A DNA stretch of 25,506 bases from Deltaproteobacteria bacterium (GCA_021778975.1 JAJYBO010000005.1:1-25506); one strand, 5' to 3'; shown: positions 15,144 to 23,920, counted from the first letter of the stretch. Numbers and translations: made by a program. The notes: generated from the sequence alone by a model not told the origin.

Positions 15144-16250
15144 ATGAAAAGTACAGTGTATTTTGCAGATTTACGAACGACGCATAAAGAAAATATGGTG
15201 AACAAACTGGGAAGACTCATAACGACCACGGGGCTGGCGTCCCAACTTCACAAACGGGATCTGGTGGCCATAAAGCTGCATTTTGGCGAAGCTGGCAACA
15301 CGGCGTTTATCCGCCCGGTATTCGTTCGAAAAGTGGTGGAAATGATCAGGGCGGAAGGCGCTTCCCCGTTTCTGACCGATGCCAACACTCTGTATGCCGG
15401 AACACGCAGCGACGCGCCGTCTCACCTGCTGACCGCCCTTCATAACGGTTTTGGCTATGCTTCTGTAGAAGCCCCCATCGTTATCGCCGACGGTTTGCGC
15501 GGAAAAAGCGAAACAGCGGTGGATATTCAACAGAAGAATTTTCACCAGGCGTATATCGGTTCTGAAATTGTGGAAGCCGATGCCCTGATTTCCCTGGCCC
15601 ATTTCAAAGGACATGAGCTGTCCGGTTTCGGCGGCGCGATCAAAAATCTGGGAATGGGATGCGCCTCTCGCAAGGGAAAGATGGCGCAACATTCCAAACT
15701 CTCTCCGGCCGTCAAACGAAAAAAATGTATCGGATGTGGAGAATGTGTGACGCACTGTTCACAGGGAGCGCTGTCTCTGGTGGAAAAAAAAGCCGTCATT
15801 GACGCCGTTAAGTGTATCGGATGCGGCGAATGTATCCTGATCTGCGCTCAGGAGGCCATTCAGGTTCAGTGGAATCAGGATATTCCCGGATTTCTGGAAA
15901 AGATGGTGGAATACACGATGGCTGTGCTGAAAAATAAAACCGGAAAATCCCTGTTCGTCAATTTTATTACCAATGTTTCTCCGGCCTGCGACTGTTATCC
16001 GTTCAATGATGCCCCCATTGTGCGGGATATCGGTATGGTCGCGTCGTTAGATCCCGTCGCCATAGATCAGGCGTCTGTTGATCTGGTAAACCGAGAACCC
16101 GCCAATCCGGGTTCTTGTCTGACCACCCACACCGCGCCGGGTGAAGACAAGTTCCGAGGCGTCTATCCGGATGTCAATGGCATTTATCAGCTTGAATATG
16201 CAGAAAAAATCGGACTTGGAACGCGGGAGTACGAGCTGGTTGCCATTTGA
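15144..16250 (+). CDS. DUF362-domain protein with two 4Fe-4S clusters
   Basis: This 368-residue cytoplasmic protein has DUF362 sequence (about 1-180 and 250-340) wrapped around a ferredoxin insert. First cluster: Cys195, 198, 201, 205 (CIGCGECVTHC). Second cluster: Cys224, 227, 230, 234 (CIGCGECILIC). DUF362 marks include VAIKLHFGEAGNTAFIRP near 41-58, SLAHFKGHELSGFGGAIKNL near 150-169 and VASLDPVAIDQASVDLVN near 299-316. The frame is open from 15000, but the ATG at 15144 has AGGAGAGG about 6 bases upstream and starts the domain, so it is chosen. The role is unknown; the family is widespread in strict anaerobes. It ends 14 bases before the convergent hrpA stop with no visible terminator between. 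Confidence 0.92.
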   Translation: MKSTVYFADLRTTHKENMVNKLGRLITTTGLASQLHKRDLVAIKLHFGEAGNTAFIRPVFVRKVVEMIRAEGASPFLTDANTLYAGTRSDAPSHLLTALHNGFGYASVEAPIVIADGLRGKSETAVDIQQKNFHQAYIGSEIVEADALISLAHFKGHELSGFGGAIKNLGMGCASRKGKMAQHSKLSPAVKRKKCIGCGECVTHCSQGALSLVEKKAVIDAVKCIGCGECILICAQEAIQVQWNQDIPGFLEKMVEYTMAVLKNKTGKSLFVNFITNVSPACDCYPFNDAPIVRDIGMVASLDPVAIDQASVDLVNREPANPGSCLTTHTAPGEDKFRGVYPDVNGIYQLEYAEKIGLGTREYELVAI

Positions 16251-16264
16251 CAGGCGGTGATTCG

Positions 16265-19200
16265 CTATATCATCCGGTCTATGGCTTCAAAGGCTTTTTC
16301 AATGCGTTTGCGTGAAACCGGAAACGCTGTTTTGATTTCCTGGGCGAAGAGCGATATCTTGTATTCTTCGATCATCCAGAACAGGTCTTCGACAGCTTTT
16401 TTTTTCTCATCGGTGGCATAAGGAGACAGGGCTTCAACAATCGCCCGCCGCCGGTCGGACAGTATCCGGATTTCCTCCGCCCGAAGCCGGTCTTTTTCAA
16501 AATCCAGCCAGGAGCGCTGGCCTCGGATGGCGATGGCCCGAATGTAGCGGATGAGGTCGGGAAAGCGTTCGGGTGCGTACTGCATCATGAAATCGTCCGG
16601 CGCCAGAATATCGAGCTGTTTCTCGAGACCCGCCCAGAACTGTCGGGCGACGGTGTTGCCGGGGTGATTCTGGATGAGGCCTTCCAGGACGCCGCATGCC
16701 TCCGCCGCGGCGTCAAGGACATCGAGGCAGGCGTTCATGAGCGTCGCTGCATAAGTGTGCATGATGGGAAGCGTTTTTTCCACAAGCGCCTGGAAATCCT
16801 CCCGCGTGCGGACATCCCTGGAAAACAGGCGCTGTATGATGGTCTGATACAATTTTCGCTGGAGTTTGGCGGCGCCGCCCCAGCGCTCCGCCGAAAGGAT
16901 GCGATTCCTGGGAATGGTCAGGTATTTCCGGAGAAACTGCATTTCCCGGGGGTGTATGATTTCCACCAGCGCCGATACGCCGAAACGGTGGTGTTCGGAC
17001 GCTTCAGCCGCATCTTCGAAAAGCCGCAGCGTGACGCCGTTGTGGTTGCCGTCCCTGCTGGCCGAGAGCGCCGGAAAGGCCACACCGTTCGCGCCGCCTT
17101 CTTCCGGAATCGGGATGGATTCGGGAATGGTTTCCATGTCCCAGTTCATGATTCCGGTGCGCTCCCATTTTTTTCGAGTTATGTTCAGCGTGCTGCGACA
17201 GATCGGTTCAGGGCGCTGATGGTCGAGAACGGCGATATCCCGGCCGCTGTGGATGATGTTGCCTTCCGTGTCCGTGATGGCGATTCGCATTTTGAGATGA
17301 TCCGGGAGTGTTTCTTCAGACCAGGCGGATGCGGGGATGTCCACCCCGAACCGCTGATAAATGAAACGGCTGAGAGCGTGCGCCAGCGTTCCATCGCCTC
17401 TGGGCATTTCCCGGGCGATGATCTCCGCGCTCTGCGAAACAGGAACAAGCTGTTTACGCGAGGTTTTGGGAAGCGCCTTGATCATGGCTTCGATTTTTTC
17501 GCGGAAAAGCCCCGGAACCATCCAGTTCAGCGATTCCCGGGGAACCGCGGCGGCGGTCTTCGATGGTATCTGCACGGTCAGACCATCTTCCGGAGCGCCC
17601 GGCCTGAAATGATACAGGCAGTCGAACAGGTGATTTCCGAGCTTCACCTGATCCGGATATAATGATAATTCCTCAGGATCCGGCGCATAGCGCAGGATGT
17701 CTTCCTGTGTCATGCAAAGATGCTCCTGGCCGTGATCCCTGAGAAATTTCTGAAATGTCCGGATATCGCAGATATGGTCCGGAATACGCCGCCGGTAGAA
17801 TGCGAACAGGTCGTCTTCGCTGATCAGGATACCTTTTCTCCGGATCTTGTTTTCCATCTCCAGAACATCATCGATCAGCGTCTGATTGCGGGTCATAAAC
17901 GGAAAAGGCTTCAGGATGTCGCCTTCCACCAGAGCGCTTCGGATAAAGATGGCGGAGGCTTCTTCCGGATGGATGCGTCCAAAAGACACCGGGCGCTGCG
18001 AAACGATGACCAGTCCGAACAGCGTCACCTGCTCCAGCGCCACCACCTCGCCGCGGGATCGTTCCCAGTGAGGCTGGCTGTGGCTGTAGCGGCACAGGGC
18101 TTGTCCCAGTTCTTCCAGCCACGCCGGATCGATGACGGCGGCCATGCGGGCGAACAGACGCGACGTCTCCACCATCTCCGCGGCGACAATCCAGTTGCCC
18201 GCCTTGTTGAAAAGGCTGGATCCCGGGAAAATCATTACTTCCCTGTCCCGTGTCGCTCTGAAAATATTTTTCTCCTTTTTCATGGCGATATTGGATAAAA
18301 ATCCGCTGACAATGGCGCGGTGAATGGCGCCATACCGCTCTGAAAAAGCGGATTGACCGGCTCCGGGTTTGAGATGCCTTACCGCCTTTTGCGCCTGCGC
18401 CTGTTGCAGCGCGGCGAACACGGCGGACGACTTGGTTCTTGGTGACGCAGAGGGTTCCGGCGGCGGGGCGGATGTCTCCGGCGGGCGGGACGATTGAGCC
18501 CCCAGGCCGGACTCGTTCACAATGTCGGAAAGCTGGGCGTGGATGTCCTGCCATTCCCGCATCCGCTTGAAAGAGAGAAAGTGCCGGGTGCAGAATTTTC
18601 TGAGAAGCGCCAGGCGTTTTTCCCCGCGGGATGCTTCCTGAAATTGATTCCAGATGTTCAGAAGCCCGATAAAATCCGAGGACGGGTCGCTGAACACGCG
18701 GTGCATGGCGTCCGCTTCCCGGGCCTTGTCGACGGGGCGTTCTCTCGGATCCTGGATGCAGAGCGCCGCCGTGATAATCACGGCTTCCGGGACGCATTTT
18801 TCGTCGCGGGACTGGATCAGTATCCGAGACAGCCGAGGGTCCACCGGTATCCGGGACATCAGCCTGCCCTCATGGGTCAGCGCCAATCCGGCCTCTGAAA
18901 ATGGCGGAGACGGCGTGGTGTTTTCACCCGGTTGCAGGTGATCTTCCACCGATTCAGGACTGCCTTTTTTCATCTTCTGGACAGCCCCAAGCTCCATCAG
19001 TAAATCCATGCCGTCCCGGATGCTCCGGGAATCGGGTTTGTCGATGAACGGAAAATCCGTGACGGTTCCTAACTTCAGGGCCAGCATTCTGAGAATGACT
19101 TCCGCAAGGTTGGAGCGCAAAATTTCAGGACGGGTGTAAAGCGGCCTTGCCAGATAGTCTTCTTCGGAGTAAAGCCGGATACACACCCCGTTTTCCACGC

Positions 19201-20314
19201 GCCCGCATCGGCCTTTACGCTGGTCGGCGCTGCTCCGGCTGATGGGCGTGACCTGAAGGGAGGTGGTGCGAGAGCGCGGCGTATATCGGGAAATTCTGGC
19301 AAGCCCTGTATCCACCACATACCTGATACCCGGAATGGTGAGCGATGTTTCGGCGATATTGGTGGCCACGATGATTTTCCGGCCGGTCACCGGAGAGAAC
19401 ACCCTGGCTTGATCCGCCGCGGAAAGCCTTGCGAACAACGGGAAGACCGTCATGTTCGGGAACCGTTCGCCCTCGATCATTTCACAGGTTTCCCGGATGT
19501 CTTGTTCGGTCGGCATGAACACCAAGACATCGCCCCGCTGTTCCCGTCGGCAGAGGGTGCGAATGACATGGACGGCGTGTTCCAGGGGCGCCGGTTCTTC
19601 CGCCTCATCGGAAAGGGCGGGGGCTTCCGGCGGCTGATATCGGGTTTCGACCGGATACATGCGGCCCGGGACCTCGATGATCGGCGCATTGTCGAAGGCC
19701 TGCGAAAATTTTTCGGTGTCGATGGTGGCGGATGTAATGATCAGCTTCAGGTCGCGCCGTTTTTGAAGAATGGTTCGGGTGATTCCGAGGATAAAATCAA
19801 TGTTCAGGCTTCTTTCGTGAGCCTCATCCACAATCAAGGTGTCATACCGGTTCAGCAGAGGGTCGTTCAGGGTTTCCGCCAGCAGGATGCCGTCGGTCAT
19901 GATGCGAATGCGGGACTGACGGCTGGTATGGTCTGAAAAGCGGATCTTATAGCCGACGGTCTGGCCGAGCGGCTCATTGAGCTCTTCGGCAATCCGGCCG
20001 GCCACTGTGATGGCGGCGATCCGGCGAGGTTGGGTGCAACCGATAACGCCTTTGGAGCCCCGTCCGGCTTCCAGACAGAATTTGGGAAGCTGAGTGGTTT
20101 TTCCGGAGCCGGTTTCTCCGGAAACGATAACGACCGGAGCATCAATGATCGCCTGAATGATGTCCGCTTTTTTTTCGATGATGGGCAGGGCCGGATCATA
20201 GACAATTTCGGGGACAATTCCGGTAAATCGCGGGCGGCGTTCCGGAAGAGACGGCGTTATCCGGCGCTTCCGGGAATATGTCGGGGGGGGCGATTTGCGG
20301 CAATCAATGGTCAT
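16265..20314 (-). CDS. hrpA: ATP-dependent RNA helicase HrpA (DEAH box)
   Basis: This 1349-residue DEAH/RHA-family RNA helicase has a size close to bacterial HrpA. Motif I GETGSGKTTQ begins at residue 66, Ia is TQPRR (94-98), motif II DEAH at 163-166, motif III SAT soon after, then the second RecA domain with ATNIAETSLTIPG and QRKGRCGR. The HA2 and OB-type regions follow, and a long C-terminal DUF3418-like part (from about 780) distinguishes HrpA from HrpB. A low-complexity Pro/Ser/Ala insert lies near 610-640. HrpA proteins act in mRNA processing and rescue of stalled ribosomes. The ATG at 20314 has no clear ribosome-binding site. A run of eight identical bases (C on this strand) covers codons 9-11. 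It probably shares a transcript with the DEAD-box gene 53 bases upstream. Confidence 0.95.
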   Translation of the reverse strand: MTIDCRKSPPPTYSRKRRITPSLPERRPRFTGIVPEIVYDPALPIIEKKADIIQAIIDAPVVIVSGETGSGKTTQLPKFCLEAGRGSKGVIGCTQPRRIAAITVAGRIAEELNEPLGQTVGYKIRFSDHTSRQSRIRIMTDGILLAETLNDPLLNRYDTLIVDEAHERSLNIDFILGITRTILQKRRDLKLIITSATIDTEKFSQAFDNAPIIEVPGRMYPVETRYQPPEAPALSDEAEEPAPLEHAVHVIRTLCRREQRGDVLVFMPTEQDIRETCEMIEGERFPNMTVFPLFARLSAADQARVFSPVTGRKIIVATNIAETSLTIPGIRYVVDTGLARISRYTPRSRTTSLQVTPISRSSADQRKGRCGRVENGVCIRLYSEEDYLARPLYTRPEILRSNLAEVILRMLALKLGTVTDFPFIDKPDSRSIRDGMDLLMELGAVQKMKKGSPESVEDHLQPGENTTPSPPFSEAGLALTHEGRLMSRIPVDPRLSRILIQSRDEKCVPEAVIITAALCIQDPRERPVDKAREADAMHRVFSDPSSDFIGLLNIWNQFQEASRGEKRLALLRKFCTRHFLSFKRMREWQDIHAQLSDIVNESGLGAQSSRPPETSAPPPEPSASPRTKSSAVFAALQQAQAQKAVRHLKPGAGQSAFSERYGAIHRAIVSGFLSNIAMKKEKNIFRATRDREVMIFPGSSLFNKAGNWIVAAEMVETSRLFARMAAVIDPAWLEELGQALCRYSHSQPHWERSRGEVVALEQVTLFGLVIVSQRPVSFGRIHPEEASAIFIRSALVEGDILKPFPFMTRNQTLIDDVLEMENKIRRKGILISEDDLFAFYRRRIPDHICDIRTFQKFLRDHGQEHLCMTQEDILRYAPDPEELSLYPDQVKLGNHLFDCLYHFRPGAPEDGLTVQIPSKTAAAVPRESLNWMVPGLFREKIEAMIKALPKTSRKQLVPVSQSAEIIAREMPRGDGTLAHALSRFIYQRFGVDIPASAWSEETLPDHLKMRIAITDTEGNIIHSGRDIAVLDHQRPEPICRSTLNITRKKWERTGIMNWDMETIPESIPIPEEGGANGVAFPALSASRDGNHNGVTLRLFEDAAEASEHHRFGVSALVEIIHPREMQFLRKYLTIPRNRILSAERWGGAAKLQRKLYQTIIQRLFSRDVRTREDFQALVEKTLPIMHTYAATLMNACLDVLDAAAEACGVLEGLIQNHPGNTVARQFWAGLEKQLDILAPDDFMMQYAPERFPDLIRYIRAIAIRGQRSWLDFEKDRLRAEEIRILSDRRRAIVEALSPYATDEKKKAVEDLFWMIEEYKISLFAQEIKTAFPVSRKRIEKAFEAIDRMI

Positions 20315-20334
20315 GGTTATAGATCAAGAGGGGA

Positions 20335-20354
20335 GCGGCGCCGCCGGGCGCCGC
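20335..20354 (-). other. GC-rich intercistronic hairpin between the DEAD-box gene and hrpA
   Basis: GCGGCGCC and GGCGCCGC form a perfect 8-pair stem with a 4-base loop, starting 13 bases after the DEAD-box stop. It is followed on the transcript by a C/T-rich stretch, not a T-run. It may act as a weak attenuator or as an mRNA 3'-end block that lowers hrpA relative to the helicase upstream. Confidence 0.55.
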
Positions 20355-20367
20355 ACTTGTCCGGTGC

Positions 20368-22074
20368 TTACTCGCTGGCGCCGTCTTCTGGCGGTGCTTC
20401 GGAAACAGTGCCGGATTCCGGAGCCGGAGAGGCGGATTTCTTTTTGCTGTAACGCCGGCGTCGTCGTTTCTTTTTGACCGGAGCGGCTTCAGCAGGCGGT
20501 ATCAAAGAATCCTCCGGAGCCGTTTCCGGCGTCGCCGCTTCCGGAACGGTTTCCACTTCCGGAGGCGTTGACAATATGGAAATATCTTCAGATACCGGTA
20601 TATCGTTCATTTCAGGCTCATTGGGTTCCGGGTCCGGTATGTCCGTGTCTTCGACAGATCCCGGCCCAAATCCGAAGAAAGTTCCCGGAAAGTAATTTTC
20701 AGTCCGTTTGAACATGAATTTAAACGGCGGAAACTCTCTTTTGCGTTCGGTGCGTTCAGTGCGTTCGATGTGCTCAGTGTGTCTGGGAGCTTGCGGGCGC
20801 TGTTTTTTTACTGGTTTTCTGCTTCTGTCCGCACTGTAACGGTTTCGGGGTGCAGGACCGGCTTTGTCTTCCCTGAACCAGTCCTCTTCCGCCCATACGA
20901 CCGGAAGCCTGTGATTCAAAAGGGCCTCCAGCGGCTCCAGGTGAAATACATAGGTTTCACAGGCAAAAGACATGGCCTTTCCGGTTTTTCCGGCCCTGGC
21001 GGTTCTGCCGATGCGATGGATATAATTTTCAGGATCTTGCGGCAGATCGTAATTGATGACATGGCTGATATCCTCGACATGGATGCCGCGTGAAGCCACA
21101 TCTGTGGCGATCAGCATTTTGATCTTGCCTTCCTTGAACTGCTCCATCAGTTTAAAACGTTTCTGCTGCGGCAGATCCCCGGTAATGCCTTCAGCCGGCC
21201 ATCCGTTGCCTTTGAGCTTATGGGTAAGCCATTCCACGCCGGATTTGGTATTGACGAAAATCAATATCCGCTCCCAGGTTTCTCTTTCCAGGATTCCCAG
21301 CAGAAGCGACAGTTTCTGGTCGGATCCCACATGAAACAGAGACTGCTCGATACCGTCCACCGCCACTTCTTCGGGGGTGACGGAAATGAATTCCGGGAGG
21401 TTCATGTATTCATAGGTCAGCTCCATCACCCGAAAGGACAGGGTTGCGGAAAACAAAAGCGTCTGTCGTTTGTCGTACCGGGGCAGCTTCTGAAGGATAA
21501 ACCGCATATCCTTGGCGAACCCCATATCCAACAGCCGGTCCGCCTCGTCAATGACAATCAGGCGGATGGCGCTGGTTTTGAGAATGCCCTGTTTAAAAAA
21601 GTCAATGATGCGTCCAGGGGTGCCGATAACGATGTCCACGCCGTTTTTCAGGATATCCGCCTGTTTCTGATAATCTACGCCGCCGACCACCTGGGCGAAA
21701 GCAAGGCCCGTGTATTTTCCGATGAGACTGGCTTCTTCGAAGGTCTGAAGCGCCAGTTCGCGGGTCGGCGACACAATCAGCGCCGATGGCTCCCCCGAGA
21801 TTCTGGCGTCATCCGCCAGCAGCCGTGTCAGCGCCGTGACCAGAAAAGCGGCGGTTTTGCCGGTTCCGGTCTGGGCCTGGCCGGCCACATCTTTTCCGGA
21901 GAGCGACAGCGGCAGTGTCTGCGCCTGAATGGGGCTGCAATAGATGAAGCCTGCTTCCGTCAGTCCGTTCAAAACGGTATCGGGCAGGTTCAGTTCGTCA
22001 AAACGGGTTTGTGTGAGAAATCTGGGTTTATCCGCCCGTATTTCAGATATTGACGCGTCAAGTGTATCGGTCAT
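20368..22074 (-). CDS. DEAD-box RNA helicase, RhlB/RhlE-like
   Basis: This 568-residue ATP-dependent RNA helicase has the Q motif at about 23-55 (FDELNLPDTVLNGL ... CSPIQ), motif I AQTGTGKT at 67-74, PTREL at 103-107, TPGR at 142-145, DEAD at 166-169 and SAT at 199-201. Motif VI is HRIGRTARAG. The wording around motifs I and II (AGQAQTGTGKTAAF, DMGFAKDMRFILQKLP) is closest to RhlB. The C-terminal ~190 residues are a charged, low-complexity tail with a KKKRRRRRYSKKK cluster, probably for RNA binding. GAAGGA lies 7 bases before the ATG. It sits between an S1-domain protein and HrpA on one strand, so a joint role in RNA unwinding or decay is likely. Confidence 0.94.
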   Translation of the reverse strand: MTDTLDASISEIRADKPRFLTQTRFDELNLPDTVLNGLTEAGFIYCSPIQAQTLPLSLSGKDVAGQAQTGTGKTAAFLVTALTRLLADDARISGEPSALIVSPTRELALQTFEEASLIGKYTGLAFAQVVGGVDYQKQADILKNGVDIVIGTPGRIIDFFKQGILKTSAIRLIVIDEADRLLDMGFAKDMRFILQKLPRYDKRQTLLFSATLSFRVMELTYEYMNLPEFISVTPEEVAVDGIEQSLFHVGSDQKLSLLLGILERETWERILIFVNTKSGVEWLTHKLKGNGWPAEGITGDLPQQKRFKLMEQFKEGKIKMLIATDVASRGIHVEDISHVINYDLPQDPENYIHRIGRTARAGKTGKAMSFACETYVFHLEPLEALLNHRLPVVWAEEDWFREDKAGPAPRNRYSADRSRKPVKKQRPQAPRHTEHIERTERTERKREFPPFKFMFKRTENYFPGTFFGFGPGSVEDTDIPDPEPNEPEMNDIPVSEDISILSTPPEVETVPEAATPETAPEDSLIPPAEAAPVKKKRRRRRYSKKKSASPAPESGTVSEAPPEDGASE

Positions 22075-22123
22075 TCCGTATCCTTCAATTTAAAATCGTG
22101 TGTAATCGGCCCATGTGTTGATG

Positions 22124-22142
22124 CCCAAAAGGCGATTTTGGG
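22124..22142. other. Short hairpin between the S1-domain gene and the DEAD-box gene
   Basis: CCCAAAA pairs with TTTTGGG around a 5-base loop, 16 bases after the S1-gene stop. On the minus-strand transcript it is not followed by a T-run, so it is at best a processing signal or weak terminator. Confidence 0.4.
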
Positions 22143-22157
22143 ACGACTTCATAAATA

Positions 22158-23618
22158 CTATTTATTCCGTTGTGTTCGGTTTAAAGCTTCCTGAAGTTTA
22201 TCCCCCAGCGTCCCCATCGGCAGCGGTTTGCGGGACGGTGTATATTGTTGCCAGTTGTCATTTTCGGGGGCGTCTATTCTCAGTGTGATGCTGCGTTCTT
22301 CGGGCTTGATAGCGTCAATGACGACCGTCATCGCTCGACCGGGCTTCAAGGACTCAACGGTGGAAGCCTGCGCGGATGATCTGATGGCGGATATCGGCAG
22401 AATTCCGGTAATGCCGGGTGACAGGGTAATGAGATATCCCCATTTTTCCTTTTTCTGAAGAATGCCTTCCACAGATTGACCGGGTTTGAATTTTTCGGAA
22501 ACATCCATCCACGGATCGCCTTCAGCGTCTTTGATACTCAGGGAGATGCGCTTTTTGATCAGGTCTATTTCCTTAATCAGCACATAAACCGTTTCGCCAG
22601 TCGCCAGAAAATCTTCGATGCGGTTCACCCGCTTTTTATAACTGATCTCCGAGATATGCACCAACCCATCAATACCCGGTGCGATTTCCACAAAAGCGCC
22701 GAATGGCGCCAGCCGGCTGACGTTGCCCTGAATACGATCGCCGATATGAAACCTTTCGTGAACCGTTGTCCAGGGGTTCTCCAGCACCTGTTTGACGGAG
22801 AGGGATATTTTGGGATCATCGCCTTCTCTGGGTTGAATGGCGGTAACCACTACCTGCAACACGTCGTCGCTGTTCAGAACATCTTCAGGTTTTTCGATAT
22901 GAGACCAACTGATTTCAGAGACTGGCAAAAGACCCGTCAGGCCGGGTGTCAGTTCGACAAAGGCGCCGTAAGGCATGATTCGGACAATCTTTCCGGTGCA
23001 GACCACACCCACGGAAAGTGTTTCTAAAAATGTCTTTTTGTGCGCTTCCATGGCTCGCTTCATCAATTCGCGTCGCGAGACGACAATATTTTTGCCATGT
23101 TCCTCAAACTGAAGGATCAAAAAATCAAAGGTCTGGCCGACGTAAATTTCCGGATTTTCCACATAGGATACATCCATCTGACTGATGGGGCAAAATGCCC
23201 GGGTGTGATGAATATCCACATGAAATCCGCCCTTGCATACGCCGGTCACTTTTCCGCTGACAGGAACGGCGCTGTGGAAAGCATCTTTGAGCATAGTGGT
23301 ATCGGCGGTTCCGGAAATGGAGCGGGAGAGGCGAATGGCGTCCTCATTGGCGGAGACCACGTAAAGCTCCAGCGTATCTCCGACATGATACGGAAATTCT
23401 CCCTGCTCATTCAGTAAGTCAGATTTTACGGCCACGCCGTCGGTCTGAGTTCCTGTGTCAAAGAATACAGAGTCCTTCTCTATGGAAATAATACGACTGG
23501 ACAGTCTGTCTCCCGTACGAATATCACGGGTGATTCTGGAGCTGTAAGATTCGAGCAGCTCGGCAAAACTGGGTTCTACTGCGTCTGCGGATGCGCCGTT
23601 TTCCGAAAATGAATCCAT
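22158..23618 (-). CDS. S1 RNA-binding protein with five S1 domains (ribosomal protein S1-like)
   Basis: This 486-residue protein is built almost wholly of S1 (OB-fold) domains at about 36-101, 117-184, 203-277, 292-364 and 379-449. Domains 3 and 4 are the most canonical (PYGAFVELTPGLTGLLPVSE; PFGAFVEIAPGIDGLVHISE). Domains 1, 2 and 5 are divergent. E. coli S1 has six domains and about 557 residues, so this is either a short S1 or a paralogue; the window cannot tell. Such proteins bind single-stranded mRNA to help initiation or act with RNases and helicases. AGGAGA lies about 12 bases before the ATG. A good promoter lies 50 bases upstream. The next genes on the same strand are two RNA helicases. 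Confidence 0.9.
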   Translation of the reverse strand: MDSFSENGASADAVEPSFAELLESYSSRITRDIRTGDRLSSRIISIEKDSVFFDTGTQTDGVAVKSDLLNEQGEFPYHVGDTLELYVVSANEDAIRLSRSISGTADTTMLKDAFHSAVPVSGKVTGVCKGGFHVDIHHTRAFCPISQMDVSYVENPEIYVGQTFDFLILQFEEHGKNIVVSRRELMKRAMEAHKKTFLETLSVGVVCTGKIVRIMPYGAFVELTPGLTGLLPVSEISWSHIEKPEDVLNSDDVLQVVVTAIQPREGDDPKISLSVKQVLENPWTTVHERFHIGDRIQGNVSRLAPFGAFVEIAPGIDGLVHISEISYKKRVNRIEDFLATGETVYVLIKEIDLIKKRISLSIKDAEGDPWMDVSEKFKPGQSVEGILQKKEKWGYLITLSPGITGILPISAIRSSAQASTVESLKPGRAMTVVIDAIKPEERSITLRIDAPENDNWQQYTPSRKPLPMGTLGDKLQEALNRTQRNK

Positions 23619-23668
23619 TTTATTTCATATCTCCTGAAAATAAAAGACTTTGCAAATATAATAGATGT

Positions 23669-23697
23669 ATCATAACGCTTTTTGGCATTATGTGCAA
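23669..23697 (-). promoter_or_regulatory. Sigma70-like promoter of the S1 - DEAD - hrpA run
   Basis: Minus strand: -35 TTGCAC, a 17-base spacer, -10 TATGAT (5 of 6 consensus positions). The predicted start near 23662 gives a leader of about 44 bases to the ATG at 23618. It is the best-looking protein-gene promoter in the window. Confidence 0.7.
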
Positions 23698-23712
23698 AAA
23701 CAATCCTCCATA

Positions 23713-23762
23713 ATAATGAAGGATTTTGCGCAATGCAGCCACGGAGATTTTACGAGGCCATC
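23713..23762 (+). repeat. Degenerate copy of the dispersed repeat found at 8916-8983
   Basis: It aligns with 8933-8982 in the same orientation over about 50 bases, sharing GAAGGAT, GCGCAA-GCAGC and TTTTACGA-GCC-TC with scattered substitutions and short gaps. A second copy of only the right end (CCGACTTTTTACGAGAGCGT, 18 of 23 positions like 8961-8983) follows at 23769-23791, as if the element was partly duplicated. It lies within the S1-atp intergenic region. Confidence 0.55.
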
Positions 23763-23900
23763 TGAAATCCGACTTTTTACGAGAGCGTCATGGGGGTGAT
23801 TGACGGATTTCTTTGGATGAGCGTATCCTTTTTCAGGTCCTTTTATTTTTTTACGTTGACTTGAACATTATCCTATGTTAGTTGCAGGGAACTTAAAAAC

Positions 23901-23920
23901 GGGAAGGTCGTTGTCTTCCC
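23901..23920 (+). promoter_or_regulatory. Stem-loop in the atp operon leader
   Basis: GGGAAG and CTTCCC pair perfectly around an 8-base loop, ending 25 bases before the atpZ ATG and just ahead of its GGGGTG ribosome-binding site. It could influence translation or mRNA stability of the operon head. There is no T-run, so it is not a terminator. Confidence 0.4.

Noticed and set aside
16251..16264. Terminator between the convergent DUF362 and hrpA genes
   Set aside because: The 14-base gap holds no stem-loop; transcripts must end inside the opposing gene or by Rho.
16396..16408. Poly-A run (coding strand) near the hrpA 3' end as a slippage site
   Set aside because: It codes for Lys residues in a conserved frame that continues to a normal C-terminus; no alternative frame product is apparent.
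16664..18797. Several long open frames on both strands inside hrpA
   Set aside because: Shadows of a 1349-residue helicase with continuous domain structure; no motifs of their own.
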